This document shows positions 51,341-63,523 of a stretch of DNA of 64,000 bases, piece by piece. Every line of letters starts with the position of its first letter. Position 1 is the first letter of the stretch. A program made the translations under genes and the position numbers. Source of the DNA: Liolophura sinensis (lineage: Eukaryota; Mollusca; Polyplacophora; Chitonida; Chitonidae); the NCBI RefSeq assembly GCF_032854445.1, contig NC_088295.1:10527385-10591384 (forward strand). The letters run 5' to 3'. The notes below the pieces were generated by a model, which worked only from the letters and a program-made list of their open reading frames with translations, had not been told where the DNA came from and made no database searches.

Positions 51341-52682
51341 ATACATATACATATATACTTGTTGTATGTGGTAGTTTACCCAACGCAATGTGGTTTCTTC
51401 TACCATATAATGAAATATTCTTGATACGACGCTAAACAACCGTCAATGGTTCAAAACGAAATTGACGAGTTTGTACTGTTTGTAAGCCAACGAGTTTGTA
51501 CTGTTTGTAAGCCATCTGTCTTGTAATGCACGTGAAAGTCATATTAGGAGTATTCACCCGATAACGTTCCAATCTGGAGAAGAATTCACGTTGTAATTTT
51601 AATAAGGGATTAACTCAAATTTTTTTTGGCCTTTTCTACATAATGTCCATACAACAACCAAGTTTTGTGAAACTAGTTAGACTCGCTGTGTAGTTCCTCA
51701 GGCATGATTGGATAAGATCGGAACCCCCATGAAAGCTCAGAGGATTCTACCCAGCCCTTCGAAATGAGCAGTCCTGGTAAGAAACATCCCATTTGAAAGC
51801 TACTCATCCATATTCACCAAGAGATCACCAAAACTTCGTATAATTAGCTGCTGGCCAAAAACAAACAAACTCGAATACTCGCTTTGGTGTACACAAGTGG
51901 ACCCTGTGGCGAGCAATCCATTCATTACTAACCCATTGTCACATGTCCTTTGACAGTATTACACATTCACTTAGGGTCCAGCTGGTGGTGATGGCAAGGG
52001 CTATGTTATATGTGGGACTGCAGACATACGCTATGATTGGTCATCTTTTATGTCAGCCTATCAGCACTTGTATTAATACCAGCACTTCTTAAGCTACTTG
52101 AGCTATGGAATCTTGAGAGTAAAGTGGCTAAGATCAAAGCCAGGTCTTTTAATCCCACCTGACGTCTAGAGACTGATGCTAAGAGCGTCGTTTTCTCCCC
52201 TTTAGATCTACCCTCTATGTCACATGCACTTGACTGGACTATATATTCTGACGGCGATATCGTCATCTTATATACCTAATCAAGTAAGAGCACAGGTAAT
52301 TTGAATTCGTTCAGTGACATGATCAAGGGCATTGTTTCTGTGCTCAGCAATAATGGTTTAATAGTTATTGACTTGCGTGCTGTTGAGTGCAGTACTTACA
52401 GGCCTAGGTCTAGGCCAGCATTTGGCAGTCGTCTTTAAGTGGCATTTTCGTGGCAGCGATACAGGAGTGGTCTACTTGACAAACATTAATTCTTCATACG
52501 TGAAGAAGGAATGAAGCATGAATTACATGCAATAATACATAAACATATATATACGTCCTGCTTTTATAACAATGGTTGAACAGGGCGAAACTTGAATATA
52601 AACCATGAATTATGAGAACAAATAAACTATTGGGAGAAACCACTTCTGGTGATGACAGTAATGGATGTCTTAAGCAGTACAC
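51341..52682. other. Intergenic, no gene recognised
   Basis: Contains a SINE-type tail at about 51405-51445 (ATGAAATATTCTTGATACGA) and a 25-bp direct duplication at 51466-51513 (ACGAGTTTGTACTGTTTGTA). No coding exon or RNA gene could be supported. Confidence 0.4.
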
Positions 52683-53990
52683 ACATCGAACTGAGATCAA
52701 AAGTCAAAGAACATGAACTGCGTTTTTCAGGATACCATGGTCTACGATTGAGATACTGAACTGAGATCAGAGTCAAAGAACATCAACTGCGTTTTTCAGG
52801 ATACCATGGTCTACTATTGCGATACTGAACTGAGATCATAGTCAAAGAAAATCAACTGCGTTTTTCATGATACCATGGTCTACGATTGAGATACTGAACT
52901 GAGATTATAGTCAAAGAAAATCAGCTGCGTTTTTCAGGATGTATTGGTCTACGATTGAGACACTGAACTGAGATCATAGTCAACGAACATCAACTGCGTT
53001 TTGCAGGATATCATGGTCGACGATTGAAATACTGAACTGAGATAATAGTCAAAGAACATGAACTGCGTTTTTCATGATACCATGGTCTACGATTGAGATA
53101 CTGAACTGAGATCATAGTCAAAAAAACTGCGTTTTTTCAGGATACCATGGTCTACGATTGAAATACTGAACTGAGATCACAGTCAAAAAACATAAACTGC
53201 GTTTTTCAGGATATCATGGTCTACGATTGAGATACTGAACTGAGATCATATTCAAAGAACATCAACTACATTTTTCAGGATACCATCGTCTACGATTGAG
53301 ATACTGAACTGAGATCACAGCCAAAGAACATGAACTGCCTTTTTCAGGATGTCATGGTCTACGATTGAAATACTGAACTGAGATCAAAAGTCAAAGAACA
53401 TGAACTGCGTTTTTCGGGATACCATGGTCTACGATTGAGATACTGAACTGAGATCAGAGTCAAAGAACATGAACTGCGTTTTTCGGGATACCATGGTCTA
53501 CGATTTAGATACTGAACTGAGATCATAGTCAAAGAACATCAACTGCGTTTTTCAGGATGTCATGGTCTACGATTGAGATACTGAACTGAGATCATAGTCA
53601 AAGAACATCAGCTGTGTTTTTCAGGATACCATGGTCTACGATTGAGATACTGAACTGAGATCACAGTCAAAAAACTGCGTTTTTCAGGATACCATGGTCT
53701 ACGATTGAAATACTGATCTGAGATCACAGTCAAAGAGCATCATCTGCGTTTTTCAGGATATCATGGTCTACGATTGAGATACTGAACTGAGATCATAGTC
53801 AAAGAACATCAACTGGGTTTTTCAGGATACCATGGTCTACGATTGAGATACTGAACTGAGATCACAGCCAAAGAACATGAACTGCGTTTTTCAGGATACC
53901 ATGGTCTACGATTGAGATACTGAACTGAGATCATAATCAAAGAACATCATTACATTTTTCAGGATATCATGGTCTACGGTTTGACTATGG
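52683..53990 (+). repeat. 69-bp tandem array, about 19 units, each with an acceptor-like site
   Basis: Units read TACGATTGAGATACTGAACT, GAGATCATAGTCAAAGAACA, TCAACTGCGTTTTTCAGGAT and ACCATGGTC, 69 bp in all (for example TTTTTCAGG at 52723 and 52792). Each holds a T-run/CAG that looks like a 3' splice site, followed by CCATGG, an ATG in good context whose frame stops after M-V-Y-D in most units. More diverged units seem to continue to about 54260. Confidence 0.95.
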
Positions 53991-54404
53991 AATGTATACG
54001 TATGATTGGGGTAGAGTATGGAGTATTAATCATAGGCATAGAACCGTCACTTTCATGGCCTACAGTATTCGCCTTTCATGTAGATGCTGAGTATGGACTA
54101 TTGGCATATAACGTCTTTCAATCGCTCGCAGATGAAATTTACACATTTCCAATCTCTCTTTGTGTGTAGGCCTTAATGCTGCACGAATATCGTGGTAGAC
54201 GGTTTAGATGCTGAATATGGGTCATTGCACAGAACATTGACTGTGGTTATGGTGGTTTATGAGTTGCTTATTTCATCCCAGATCTTCTCTCGTTCATATT
54301 TTGCCAGGTAAAGTCGGCTCTTTGCTTTATTTCACGTATCACATTTGTGTCACTATTTGGCCAGTTGAAAATATGTGCTTCTTCAGATCAAGAATGTGAC
54401 GACG

Positions 54405-54640
54405 CGTCAGTGTCGCATAACGACGAAAGACCGTCTCGGTGCGGTCGCTGTGAGCTCAAATCCAGCTCATGCTGTACGGCTTTCCTCTCCAGTCTTAGCT
54501 GGGGAGGTCTGCCAGCAACCTGTGGATTTGAGTGGGTTTCTTCCTGGGCTCTGCCCGGTTTCCGCCCACCATGACGCTGACAGCCCGCATACAGATGAAA
54601 TATTATTGCGTACAGCGTTAAACACCAATCAAATAAATAA
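54405..54640 (+). mobile_element. SINE-A, near full length
   Basis: TGCGGTCGCTGTGAGCTCAA, ATCCAGCTCATGCTGTACGG, GGTCTGCCAGCAACCTGTGG, CGGTTTCCGCCCACCATGAC and an AACACCAATCAAATAAATAA tail. Sense orientation; a 107-codon frame across it is incidental. Confidence 0.85.
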
Positions 54641-55457
54641 GAAAACGCAGGGTGCTGGTGATGAAGAGCTAAAACCATTACAGGGAGCGGTGACTTAAGT
54701 GATATTAAGTGTATGTATACTGAGATTTTGATACTGAATATAGGCTAGAACCTAGACTTGAACATGGCTTCGGCTTCTACAAATCACTGAAACATCTTCT
54801 GAATAAAATTCAATTTTTTTTTCATTTATTCATTTATTCCTTGTCTGTGGAAAGTTGATGACTTGGAGGTTTTTCTTGTGATTATTGCTTTGAGTGTACC
54901 AATTTACAGCAGCATATGGCAATTGTATACAGAAATTCCACAAAAAATCGACTTTATAATGAATTTCCATCTTTTGTTTTTCGAGGACTTTATGTACACA
55001 ATTGCTATATGCAACTGTTTTATGAGCCAACCAAAGACTTTTCTGTATAGTAGGTTATAGTCATACTGAGACCCTCTTGCTCTTTCAAATGGAGATAGAA
55101 AAGCATTGCTTCTATGGATAGCGACATTTGTGCCTACATGGTTGCTACCAGTATAGACATTTATGTTTTAACGTTACCTTATGTTAAATGTGATGACCAC
55201 ACAGCGTTTTCAGTATTTCTAGACCAGTGACGTCTAATAAATTGCAATTAACATCTTTGCCATTTTTTTTCACATTATTCTGCTTAAACCATGGTGGAAG
55301 GGAACGTATAATTTACTACTATTTATGCGTTGACATGAACAGTTAGAATAAACCCTAACTTAGGTAAACTGACAGAAGGCCGCATTTCACCAGTTACGCG
55401 TGAGCATTTGTCAATTTCACATTGTCGTTGCTTTCCTGGTTTTCCATGGTTTTCCCT
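54641..55457. other. Intergenic, no feature recognised
   Basis: AT-rich sequence with short open frames only and no repeat or gene signature that I can support. Confidence 0.4.
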
Positions 55458-55629
55458 GGTAGTGGTAAGATTCTGACCTTTTCTCCAGGTAGGCTTGGCC
55501 TATTCATGAATATTAATGAAACACCTCATGACTGGATTATGTTTTTAGAGTTAGGGTAAGACGTGTTTCGTTAATATTCTTGAATAGGCCACGCCTAGCT
55601 AGAGAAAGGGTCGGAATATTGTCGCTACC
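55458..55629. mobile_element. MITE with about 70-bp inverted arms
   Basis: The left arm (GGTAGTGGTAAGATTCTGAC, CTAGGC-like core, TGGCCTATTCATGAATATTA, ATGAAACAC) pairs with the right arm, whose reverse complement reads GGTAGCGACAATATTCCGAC, GTGGCCTATTCAAGAATATT and AACGAAACACGT. The arms cover most of the 172 bp and leave a centre of about 30 bp. No coding capacity. Confidence 0.75.
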
Positions 55630-57654
55630 GATTTACTCTGTAAGCTGTTCGTCTTTAATTATGTTTAAGAGATACTGTAACAGTGTACAATATCATCTAC
55701 AGTTTCATCTACGTCATTACATGCGACAATAGCTAGAGTTTCAAACACTACACAGTCTACAGAGCCGTGTATAGTTGAAATCACATCATACAGTACCTGT
55801 TCCATAGGTTCCGATATTTTCCCTCTGAGATCTATAAGTCTGCAGGTTTGCTATCGAAGTGTAGAATTACTTTCAAACTCATAATAAACTCAGGTATCAC
55901 CTGACATAAACAGCACATAGAAATAATAATTTAATTTCGAATGTTGTTGATTTGACATGATAGAATAATGAGATCTCCCGTCACCATACAAATGAAGAAA
56001 TAGAAAAATAGATTATTATGCAAGGTAAACTCTGTACACTATGTCTGCCTGCATGTGTGCCTTTCAGGTGAACAGGCCACGGATCCATTTTTGGAAAAGG
56101 CCCTGTTTCCCTGGGAATGGATCACTTATGTTATAAGATATCGTGTTCAGATCCGTCAAATACTCAGTTACCGTACATGATGTCCAAAAGTGGGTAATTC
56201 CTGCTGCCCGAATGGTCTATTGAATTCTCCTGAGTTAAGAGTTTAGACCTTGACTAGCGAAATTGCCTGTCTGAATCCACTTATACCGCTGCCAGTCCTC
56301 TTTTTTCACTATATGTCGTCCTCTTTTTCACTATATGCCGTCCTCTTTCTTAGTTAAACATTCTATATCTGGTGTCTGGTAAATGCAGCCGTTTGTGCAC
56401 TATTTTGTAATTTTGCCAAACATTTTCCCTCGTAAAAGACAAGACCTTGTCATCAACAGACCGAAACGTATTATTTGTAAATTGTCAAGAAATACCATCT
56501 TGCTATTTTCTTGGTTTTCTTGTAACATTGAGCCATATAAAATCCCACGCCGAGTAAATATAACCACAGAAATATACTTTATATAGGCTTTTGTTTAACG
56601 AGGGTATGTCCGTATATAGTCATTTAGGGGTTTGTGTTAATTCAGCTTTTTTCGGAAATATATCATTGGATTATATGATTTAAAAAGAGTCGACACATTT
56701 GGTACTTAAGGGTATTTTGTTAACCAACAGACAAGTGACCAGACTGTCAGTTCTAGGTCCCGCTTATTAGCGATACATATTTTATGTTGTGTTCGCGCAG
56801 GACGCTTCCTGCAATCGCTGTTGAAACCTATATCTACTCATGCAACAGCTGCATGTTAGCTGCATGTATGTGGCTGAATTATCGAACATTGTACCGAAGT
56901 GCCAAGCAGTACTGACCAGCACGGTATCGTAGTATATCACTAAATCTTCATTCGTGGAGCTTAACAGTGTAAAAGCTACTTATATAGGTATAGTATAATG
57001 TCCTACTCAACTTCAAAGACGGTCACCATGAGTGTGAATATTAAAGCAACTGTATAGCAACAGGATCTTGTTAGAAAGGGTATTTTACATAGTCCTACAA
57101 CCTCCATACGGAATTGCCTGTAGGTTGTTAAAGGCCTCTGTATACAAGGGCTCCAGGAACATTGACAATTATCATGCCTGGGTAACCCGTTTTCAAAGCT
57201 AATAAATTTAATCATAAATACACGTGACGTATATAACTCTTCATTTAATTCTGACTACTGGTAATGCTCAAATGTCGCCATCATGCTTCATCATTATGGG
57301 CTATGTTTCAATAAACCATTTGACGATTTACGTTATATGAAAATAGAGACATATATCTTTTATAAACCCACATATCCTGTATATATGTCAAACCATGACG
57401 CTTGATGGTAAAGGATAGGTGTGACATTTGACATTTGTTAGTTGCTTGAACCTATATACAGGAACAACCAATCCTGACTTTTATATGACATTTACAAACT
57501 ACGTTGTTTTGTGACGATTTGTGCGTTTTGCGTGCATAGAGACCTATATACTGACATACTATACTCATGTTACAGTGTTATTGGCAAATATAACGCCAGT
57601 TTCATGAGCATCACAATGCAGTCATCAGTGGAAAGTTTAAGTTTTATGTTGGTG
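55630..57654. other. Intergenic, no gene recognised
   Basis: Only a minor duplication at 56297-56350 (TCCTCTTTTTTCACTATATG repeated with changes) was noticed. Open frames are short and show no recognisable domain. Confidence 0.4.
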
Positions 57655-57990
57655 TATGGTCAGTTGAAATTTTAGTATCGGTAGTAACTGGTCAGCTAAC
57701 ATCGTGAGTTGAAATTGTAGTGTCGGTAGTAGCTGGTCAGACAACACCGTCAGCTGAAATTGTATTATCGGTAGAAACTGGTCAGCTAACACCGTCAGTT
57801 GAAATTGTAGTATCGGTAGTAGCTGGTCAGCTAACATCGTTAGTTGAAATTGTAGTATCGGTAGTAGCTGGTCAGCTAACATCGTTAGTTAAAATTGTAG
57901 TGTCGGTAGTAGCTGGTCAGTCAACACCGTCAGTTGAAATTGTATTATCGGTAGAAACTGGTCAGCTAACACCGTCAGTTGAAATGTATC
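57655..57990 (+). repeat. 45-bp tandem array, about 7.5 units
   Basis: GTTGAAAT (or GCTGAAAT) starts at 57663 and then every 45 bp to 57978. Each unit also has TCGGTAGTAGCTGGTCAG. As 45 is 15 codons, both strands stay open (plus VVSVVAGQLTSLVEI; minus MLADQLLPILQFQLT). A VETGQLTPSVEI-type unit recurs among the others, hinting at a higher-order period. No start context, splice site or homology supports a gene. Confidence 0.93.
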
Positions 57991-58880
57991 AGCTCCATTC
58001 TATTCACCAGAACATATATTCATCAAGACAAATGAAAACAATATGTTGTGCTGACACAATAAATGCTGAAGGTTTATCAGCAGGTTTATCATAAGAATTA
58101 AACGGAGAACTGGTCGGGATTGAAACCCACTGGATGTCGATCAGTTATGTCACATTACGTTAATTTTACAACTTAAAAAAGAAGGCTAGCTGGATGTGTT
58201 TTCTCATTTTGAGTTATATAATAACAGTCTAGCTATCTAAACATACCGCCTTCGTTAAGAATTTTGAAGAGAAAACCTTCGTCAGCATGAATAGGGTGCC
58301 TTTTTACTGACATACGTAGAAAAATTTGAGTATCATAAATATAGGTTGTTCAGATCAATAACTCATGAGACATGAAAATTATTATTTGTGTGAGATTAAG
58401 ATAATTAATATTTGTATGAGATTAAAATTGTAGATTTAAAGAAGGATTTCCCGCATGGAATTTAATTTTGTTATTTGATTCAGGATGTAATACTATTCTA
58501 TCAATACTATATCCGTTATATAGCGGAACCAGATTTATGGATGAAGGAAAGCCGACCGAGCCTTAAGGAAACAATCGCGCGTCGCCCTGTCGGTATCTCG
58601 TTCTTGACATAAGGCCGCAACGACGCCAGTTGGAACTGAAACTGGCGAAAACATGCAGGAGTACACATCTTGAGTAATACAAGCACATATATCAGCACTG
58701 ACTCAGGTTATACCAACAGAATTACAATTAAAACGATTGACCTTTGTCATAAAGTAAAAGAAAGCTAAACTATGATGCAAAGTTTATTATGTAGACGACT
58801 GAAAACTAAAAATAATTTCGTTTATTTTTTTAAATTTTTTTTAAAGAGTGTTGAAAGGCATTCAAATATTTGAATAATAT
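57991..58880. other. Intergenic, no feature recognised
   Basis: AT-rich, short open frames only; nothing supportable. Confidence 0.4.
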
Positions 58881-59108
58881 GGTGGTCTTTATGAGCCATA
58901 CTGACGGTATTTAGGAACTCTGACGTCACATCACCTTTTTTCTTGATGTTCACGTGTAGGAAGGAACTTTTGGAATATTATTTCAGTAATCTTTTACTCA
59001 CATGGTAAATAGAGTTATTCCAACATTCAGTGTGGTTATTAGAGTTGGAATAACTTCCTGTGACCTCAGGGTTCCTAACCTATGATGGTATGGTCCATAA
59101 AGCCCACC
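58881..59108. mobile_element. MITE with about 50-bp terminal inverted repeats
   Basis: The left end GGTGGTCTTTATGAGCCATA with TAGGAACTCTGACGTCAC matches the reverse complement of the right end, GGTGGGCTTTATGGACCATA with TAGGAACCCTGAGGTCAC. A second inverted pair (GTTATTCCAAC / GTTGGAATAAC) lies inside. Total about 228 bp, non-coding. Confidence 0.7.
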
Positions 59109-59307
59109 TTAGAACTCAAATGTTTTTAGTACTTTTAACTGTTTTCACAAAAATCTAAATAAATAAATGAAAGTATATTTATGCATAGTTTTAAGTGGTT
59201 TATTTCTTAATACCTACTTCGATTTTTAGAGGTCTTTTCCTTTAAGTGGATGGGATTAACACTGGCGTGATTAAGTCATGGGAGTGTAGCAATCTATAAC
59301 GAGGAGA

Positions 59308-59548
59308 TTTATTTATTTATTTATTTGATTCGTGTTTTACGCTGTACTCAGGAATATTTCACTTATACGACGGCGGCCAGCATTATGGTGGGAGGAAACC
59401 GGGAAGAGCCGGGGCGAAACCCACGACCATCCGCAGGATGCTGGAAGACCTTCCCACTCACGGCCGGAGAGGAAGCCAACATGGGCTGGACTTGAACTCA
59501 CAGCGACCGCATTGGTGAGAGGCTTCTGGGTCATGATGCTGCACTAGC
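59308..59548 (-). mobile_element. SINE-A with perfect 12-bp target-site duplication
   Basis: ATAACGAGGAGA occurs at 59296-59307 and exactly again at 59549-59560, bracketing a clean SINE-A in reverse orientation (TTTATTTATTTATTTATTTG tail, CGTGTTTTACGCTGTACTC, CGACGGCGGCCAGCATTATG, GCATTGGTGAGAGGCTTCTG, TGCTGCACTAGC head). About 30 bp of the 5' head seen at 48715 is missing. The exact duplication marks a recent target-primed insertion. Confidence 0.93.
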
Positions 59549-59560
59549 ATAACGAGGAGA

Positions 59561-61645
59561 TGCCTTGCTTTTCAACAAGCTTTAGTGTGTGGAAGGGGAG
59601 GGGGCGACCACAAAAGCTATGGTGGTGAATGACATTCATTCGCATTATAGTTTGAATGGAATAATAAGACAAATCAGGTTGATCTGAACAGGGGGTGATC
59701 TCCTTATCAGTCCAATTATGTATAAACACACACTGTAAATATTATTAATTATTTTAAACCTCTTTAAAGGTAGTGTTGACTAGCTACTAAAATCTCTGAT
59801 AGCTTTGAGGCATTTACAGTGCATAGTTCGTGTTTTTGTATAAAGTATCCGAGGTATACCATAACGGATCAATGGAGGATCTGAGGACAGAAAACGACAA
59901 ACTGACGATCACGGGAACAGGTATTGTTGTTAAGGTTGCAGAAAGTGGTTTGGAGTGTTGGTGGATTATGGCAGGTCACGTGACAGCGTGATAACATCGG
60001 GCTGCACAGCCCAGCCCGGGACAGGCCGTTGATGGAAGCTTTGTCCGCAAAAACTAATCTGTAATTTGGAAAGTGGCAACTGATGTTGAGAAGGAAGGCG
60101 GTCAGTCCGCCTGGGTTATCTCATTGACAGCACCAGGGCAGGTATCAATTACAAATTACTTCCACTCCGACGACCGTCAATACGGATTCTCAATACAAAG
60201 CTGGTTGTATCCGAGAAAGAAAATTAAAGGCTGCCCCAAATCCCTCTCTGCTTCGGTTGAAGCGAAGGGCCATTTTGGAGCTTGAAGAGGAAGAGCTGGT
60301 TATTTATTGATAGTGTGAAAACCATACAGTCTGGGCAATCTATCAACTTCAGTTTATTCAAATGAAATCACCTTCAGAAATAAAGCTATCTAAATGAATT
60401 TGAAACAAATAAAGAACTATCTAAAATAGTTCATAAGATTCTATTGTTTAGGGAGAGTTTACCAGATTTTTCACATACATAAGTTGTTAGTGGAATGATG
60501 TATAGACAGCTATATAGAAAGCAAATTATCCAATTTATCAATTGTTGCAGAAGAAATTGAACTAATTTATTTGTTAGATGCAGGTTTTTCGTAATTCCCA
60601 ACGTCAGAAAATATGGGTAGAATATTTTAAGTTTTGAAATTACTGTTGAATGTTTTGTTTTTAAATTGTGATTTGGACTGTATGGGATAATTCAAGGGGT
60701 CTTGTCATTTGTAGATTTTTTCAAGGGTGTCGGGCTAAAAACTGAAATCCGCGTATATGTCTGTCATCGATGGATTTATTCTGGCTTGACAAAGAGATAT
60801 CATCCTGAACAAAGACAGTCGTCAAGCAGCGTCTGCATGCTATCTGATTTCGGACCATTCTTCGGCAGCTTATCAATGCTTTCTACTTCATGGGTCAGTC
60901 TCCCAAAATTGTTTTCCGTCAAAGTTGCTGGAAAAGAGCTTTGCTTTTGGTGTCAGCAAAGCTGTGAAAGTGTACAGAATACACATTATGAAAAGGCACA
61001 AATAGCGTACATAATGCGTTCATGCGGCTACACTTCACTCTGCCAAAACAGATTTCCTCGCCCCACCAGTCCCGTTGTTCAGACGGAGTAGTTGAAATAC
61101 CTGTGGGTATTGGACGGCTGATCCGCCTTTGTCAGCCAAAGAAATTAAGGCGGGTCGAGATATTTGGTCCATGATCCAGCTAATAAACGGTATTATGACG
61201 CTGTTGGTAGCCTGTTTTGTGGTCTATGCTCTGTTTGACAAACCCCTCCCCGTAAGCATAGGCTGGGAGGGGCTGGGGGTAGACGATTCAACCGCTAACC
61301 TAACTATACGACTTCAGCAGTAAAGCACAGAGAGGCAATGCTCTAAACCTCGGCTCGCGTGCCGTCCTTACCAACGAACTTTTATGAGCTGGGATACATC
61401 AAAAAGTTAAAATATCATCATTATCCTACTAACTAGCAGAAACAACGAATTCTCTCAATCATCCCCACCAAAGGGACCTACTTGTACACAGGCTGTGTGT
61501 TGGATGCGCAGGGTGATTCCACGGCTTTTCAAAGTCTGTAACAAACTTGCAAATGTTGACATGCAGTTTTGTGGAGAAAAATTTCTTTCGGGAGAAGTTT
61601 GGATTTTACCAAGGTAGCAGTGGTCTGACGTAGCCGTCACGTGAA
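59561..61645 (+). other. Unassigned region with weakly coding-like stretches
   Basis: No recognised gene. A 38-codon frame starts at 59872 (MEDLRTENDKLTITG) with a possible donor after ACAG. Frames at 60073-60285 and 60702-61091 (129 codons, the longest non-repeat frame here that is neither a known exon nor antisense to one) lack ATG starts in good context and have no recognisable domain. A frame at 61129-61320 contains a hydrophobic helix (TLLVACFVVYALF) followed by CCCCGTAAGC, a possible donor. These could be exons of an unidentified gene or chance. Confidence 0.25.
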
Positions 61646-61719
61646 ATGACCGAGTTTGTGAAGGATTTGCTATTTCTCACACTCCTAGCCTTCATGTCAA
61701 CAGTTCTTGTGTCTGCCTG
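61646..61719 (+). CDS. Possible first exon encoding a signal peptide
   Basis: The ATG at 61646 opens MTEFVKDLLFLTLLAFMSTV followed by LVSA and W, then a donor GTAAGA at 61720. Charged start, a hydrophobic run of about 17 residues and a small-residue V-S-A end fit a cleaved secretory signal. An E-box-like CACGTGA lies just upstream (61638-61644). The exon would end in phase 2. No downstream exon was identified before the window end, so the product is unknown. Prediction from one short exon is weak. Confidence 0.3.
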
Positions 61720-63474
61720 GTAAGACAACAACCAACGCTATCTTTACTCCGTCAAATCATCTACACGTTGAATATTTTAATTCTAAATTAAAACGATCGA
61801 GGCTCCGAATTTCTGCTGACATTATACTTCTATAATATTCCCTTGGCGTTATTTATATGGGCCAGTTGTCATGCAATCTCAAACTTCGATACCACATTAT
61901 GTATTAGACTGTTGGAGACATACGCATTTGTCATTAACAAAAGTATATAGATATTGGGGATACGCTTTGGAATGCAATTAATTTACGCTTTTCTTTTGTT
62001 GTTGACCTGAACAAAATACAAGGAAATGATCTGTTTTAGGAAGTTTTGAGTTTTAAACTACATGTTATGCGGTTTTCGGCCAACACAGTTTATTGCCTTT
62101 TTAGTCACTGTAAAAGTTTTTGTTTTTGTAAAATTGCTTCTTGCAAACATGTGGAGTTTATATTTTGACTGGTAATTATTATGAAGGCTAGTGTATACGT
62201 GGCTACATGTGCATGCGATTATCCGACTTAGCGTGAACCCATGCTTATTGGGCTTACATACCCAGAATATAAACCGCTGGGTGAATCGCCAGTCAAGGAG
62301 GGGTTAGCATACACTTATAAATACTATGTCAAGCTAACATATAGTTATGTCATCAACATTTTTTGAAATGTCGTCATATTTTGGCAATGAACATTGCAGC
62401 CTCATTGATCAAAATAAAAACCTGCTTCAAACAAATTTAACAAATTTAACCTGTATTTTTTTTACATGGAGGGACTTAAGTCGGCTGTACACATGGGCTA
62501 TTCTCGCACCCTCATGCACATATATTAAACACGTGCAGCAAATTGTAAGATTAATAGATCTGAACTGTAAAGAGGATGATCCTTTTCCAGGTTGAGTTTA
62601 GGTTAACAGATAATGTTGGCTAAGGCGATGATTTGTAGCCAAAAATGATTTGACCTTAGATCTTCCTGAAGCGAAATTCGTCATCTGAGTCAGTAAATTC
62701 TGAAGTTGTAATTTTTCCAGTAATTCTGTATATGCAAACCAAGTATATTTTACGAATTGACGGTGGCGCAATTAGGCTATGTAAAAATTACTTAATCATA
62801 TATTTAAAAAAAATCCGGGACGGTTATTGAAATTTGGATCTTTGTAAGTATAGGCCTATACATGTTCAAACGAAGACATTTCCCACCGTCTCATTCTACC
62901 TCTCCTTTACACCTTTAAACTGTTGCATTCTAAAAATAACGCTTTGAAGCAAATTAACTGTATTCGTGAAGAGGACCTTTTGTTTAAACTTTAATTGCTC
63001 TGGGTCTGTGACAGAAAAAAACAGCACTAATGCCATACGTTCTATAGAATCGAGTAAAGTTTTTCGAACAAACATTTTGTTCTGTCTAATTCTCATGTCT
63101 ACGGATTGACAAAGAGGAAACGCACACATAAGACCAGAACTGCATGGCAAGGGTATGTTCAAATATAAAAACCTCAAAAACACGTCTCAATTTGATCAAA
63201 TAACTGTTTAAATTATAGCCCGGTTGTTCTTGGGTACAAAAGATGATATTTATTAAAAGTATATAGGTGTCACAATTGTTAAAAAAGTTTCACGTTACGC
63301 ATGTATTACAACGTTCATGTAGGTTTGAATCAATTTTATCAATACACTATATGCAACTGAAATTGAATATGACAATGCGTAAGATAGAAAAACTAATCTA
63401 AAAAGTTCGTCCTCGGTGTGCGAAAAGCTTCAGATTAAATGCGCGATATGTAGTCTATTTCAGACTAAATGTGC

Positions 63475-63523
<49 letters not shown>

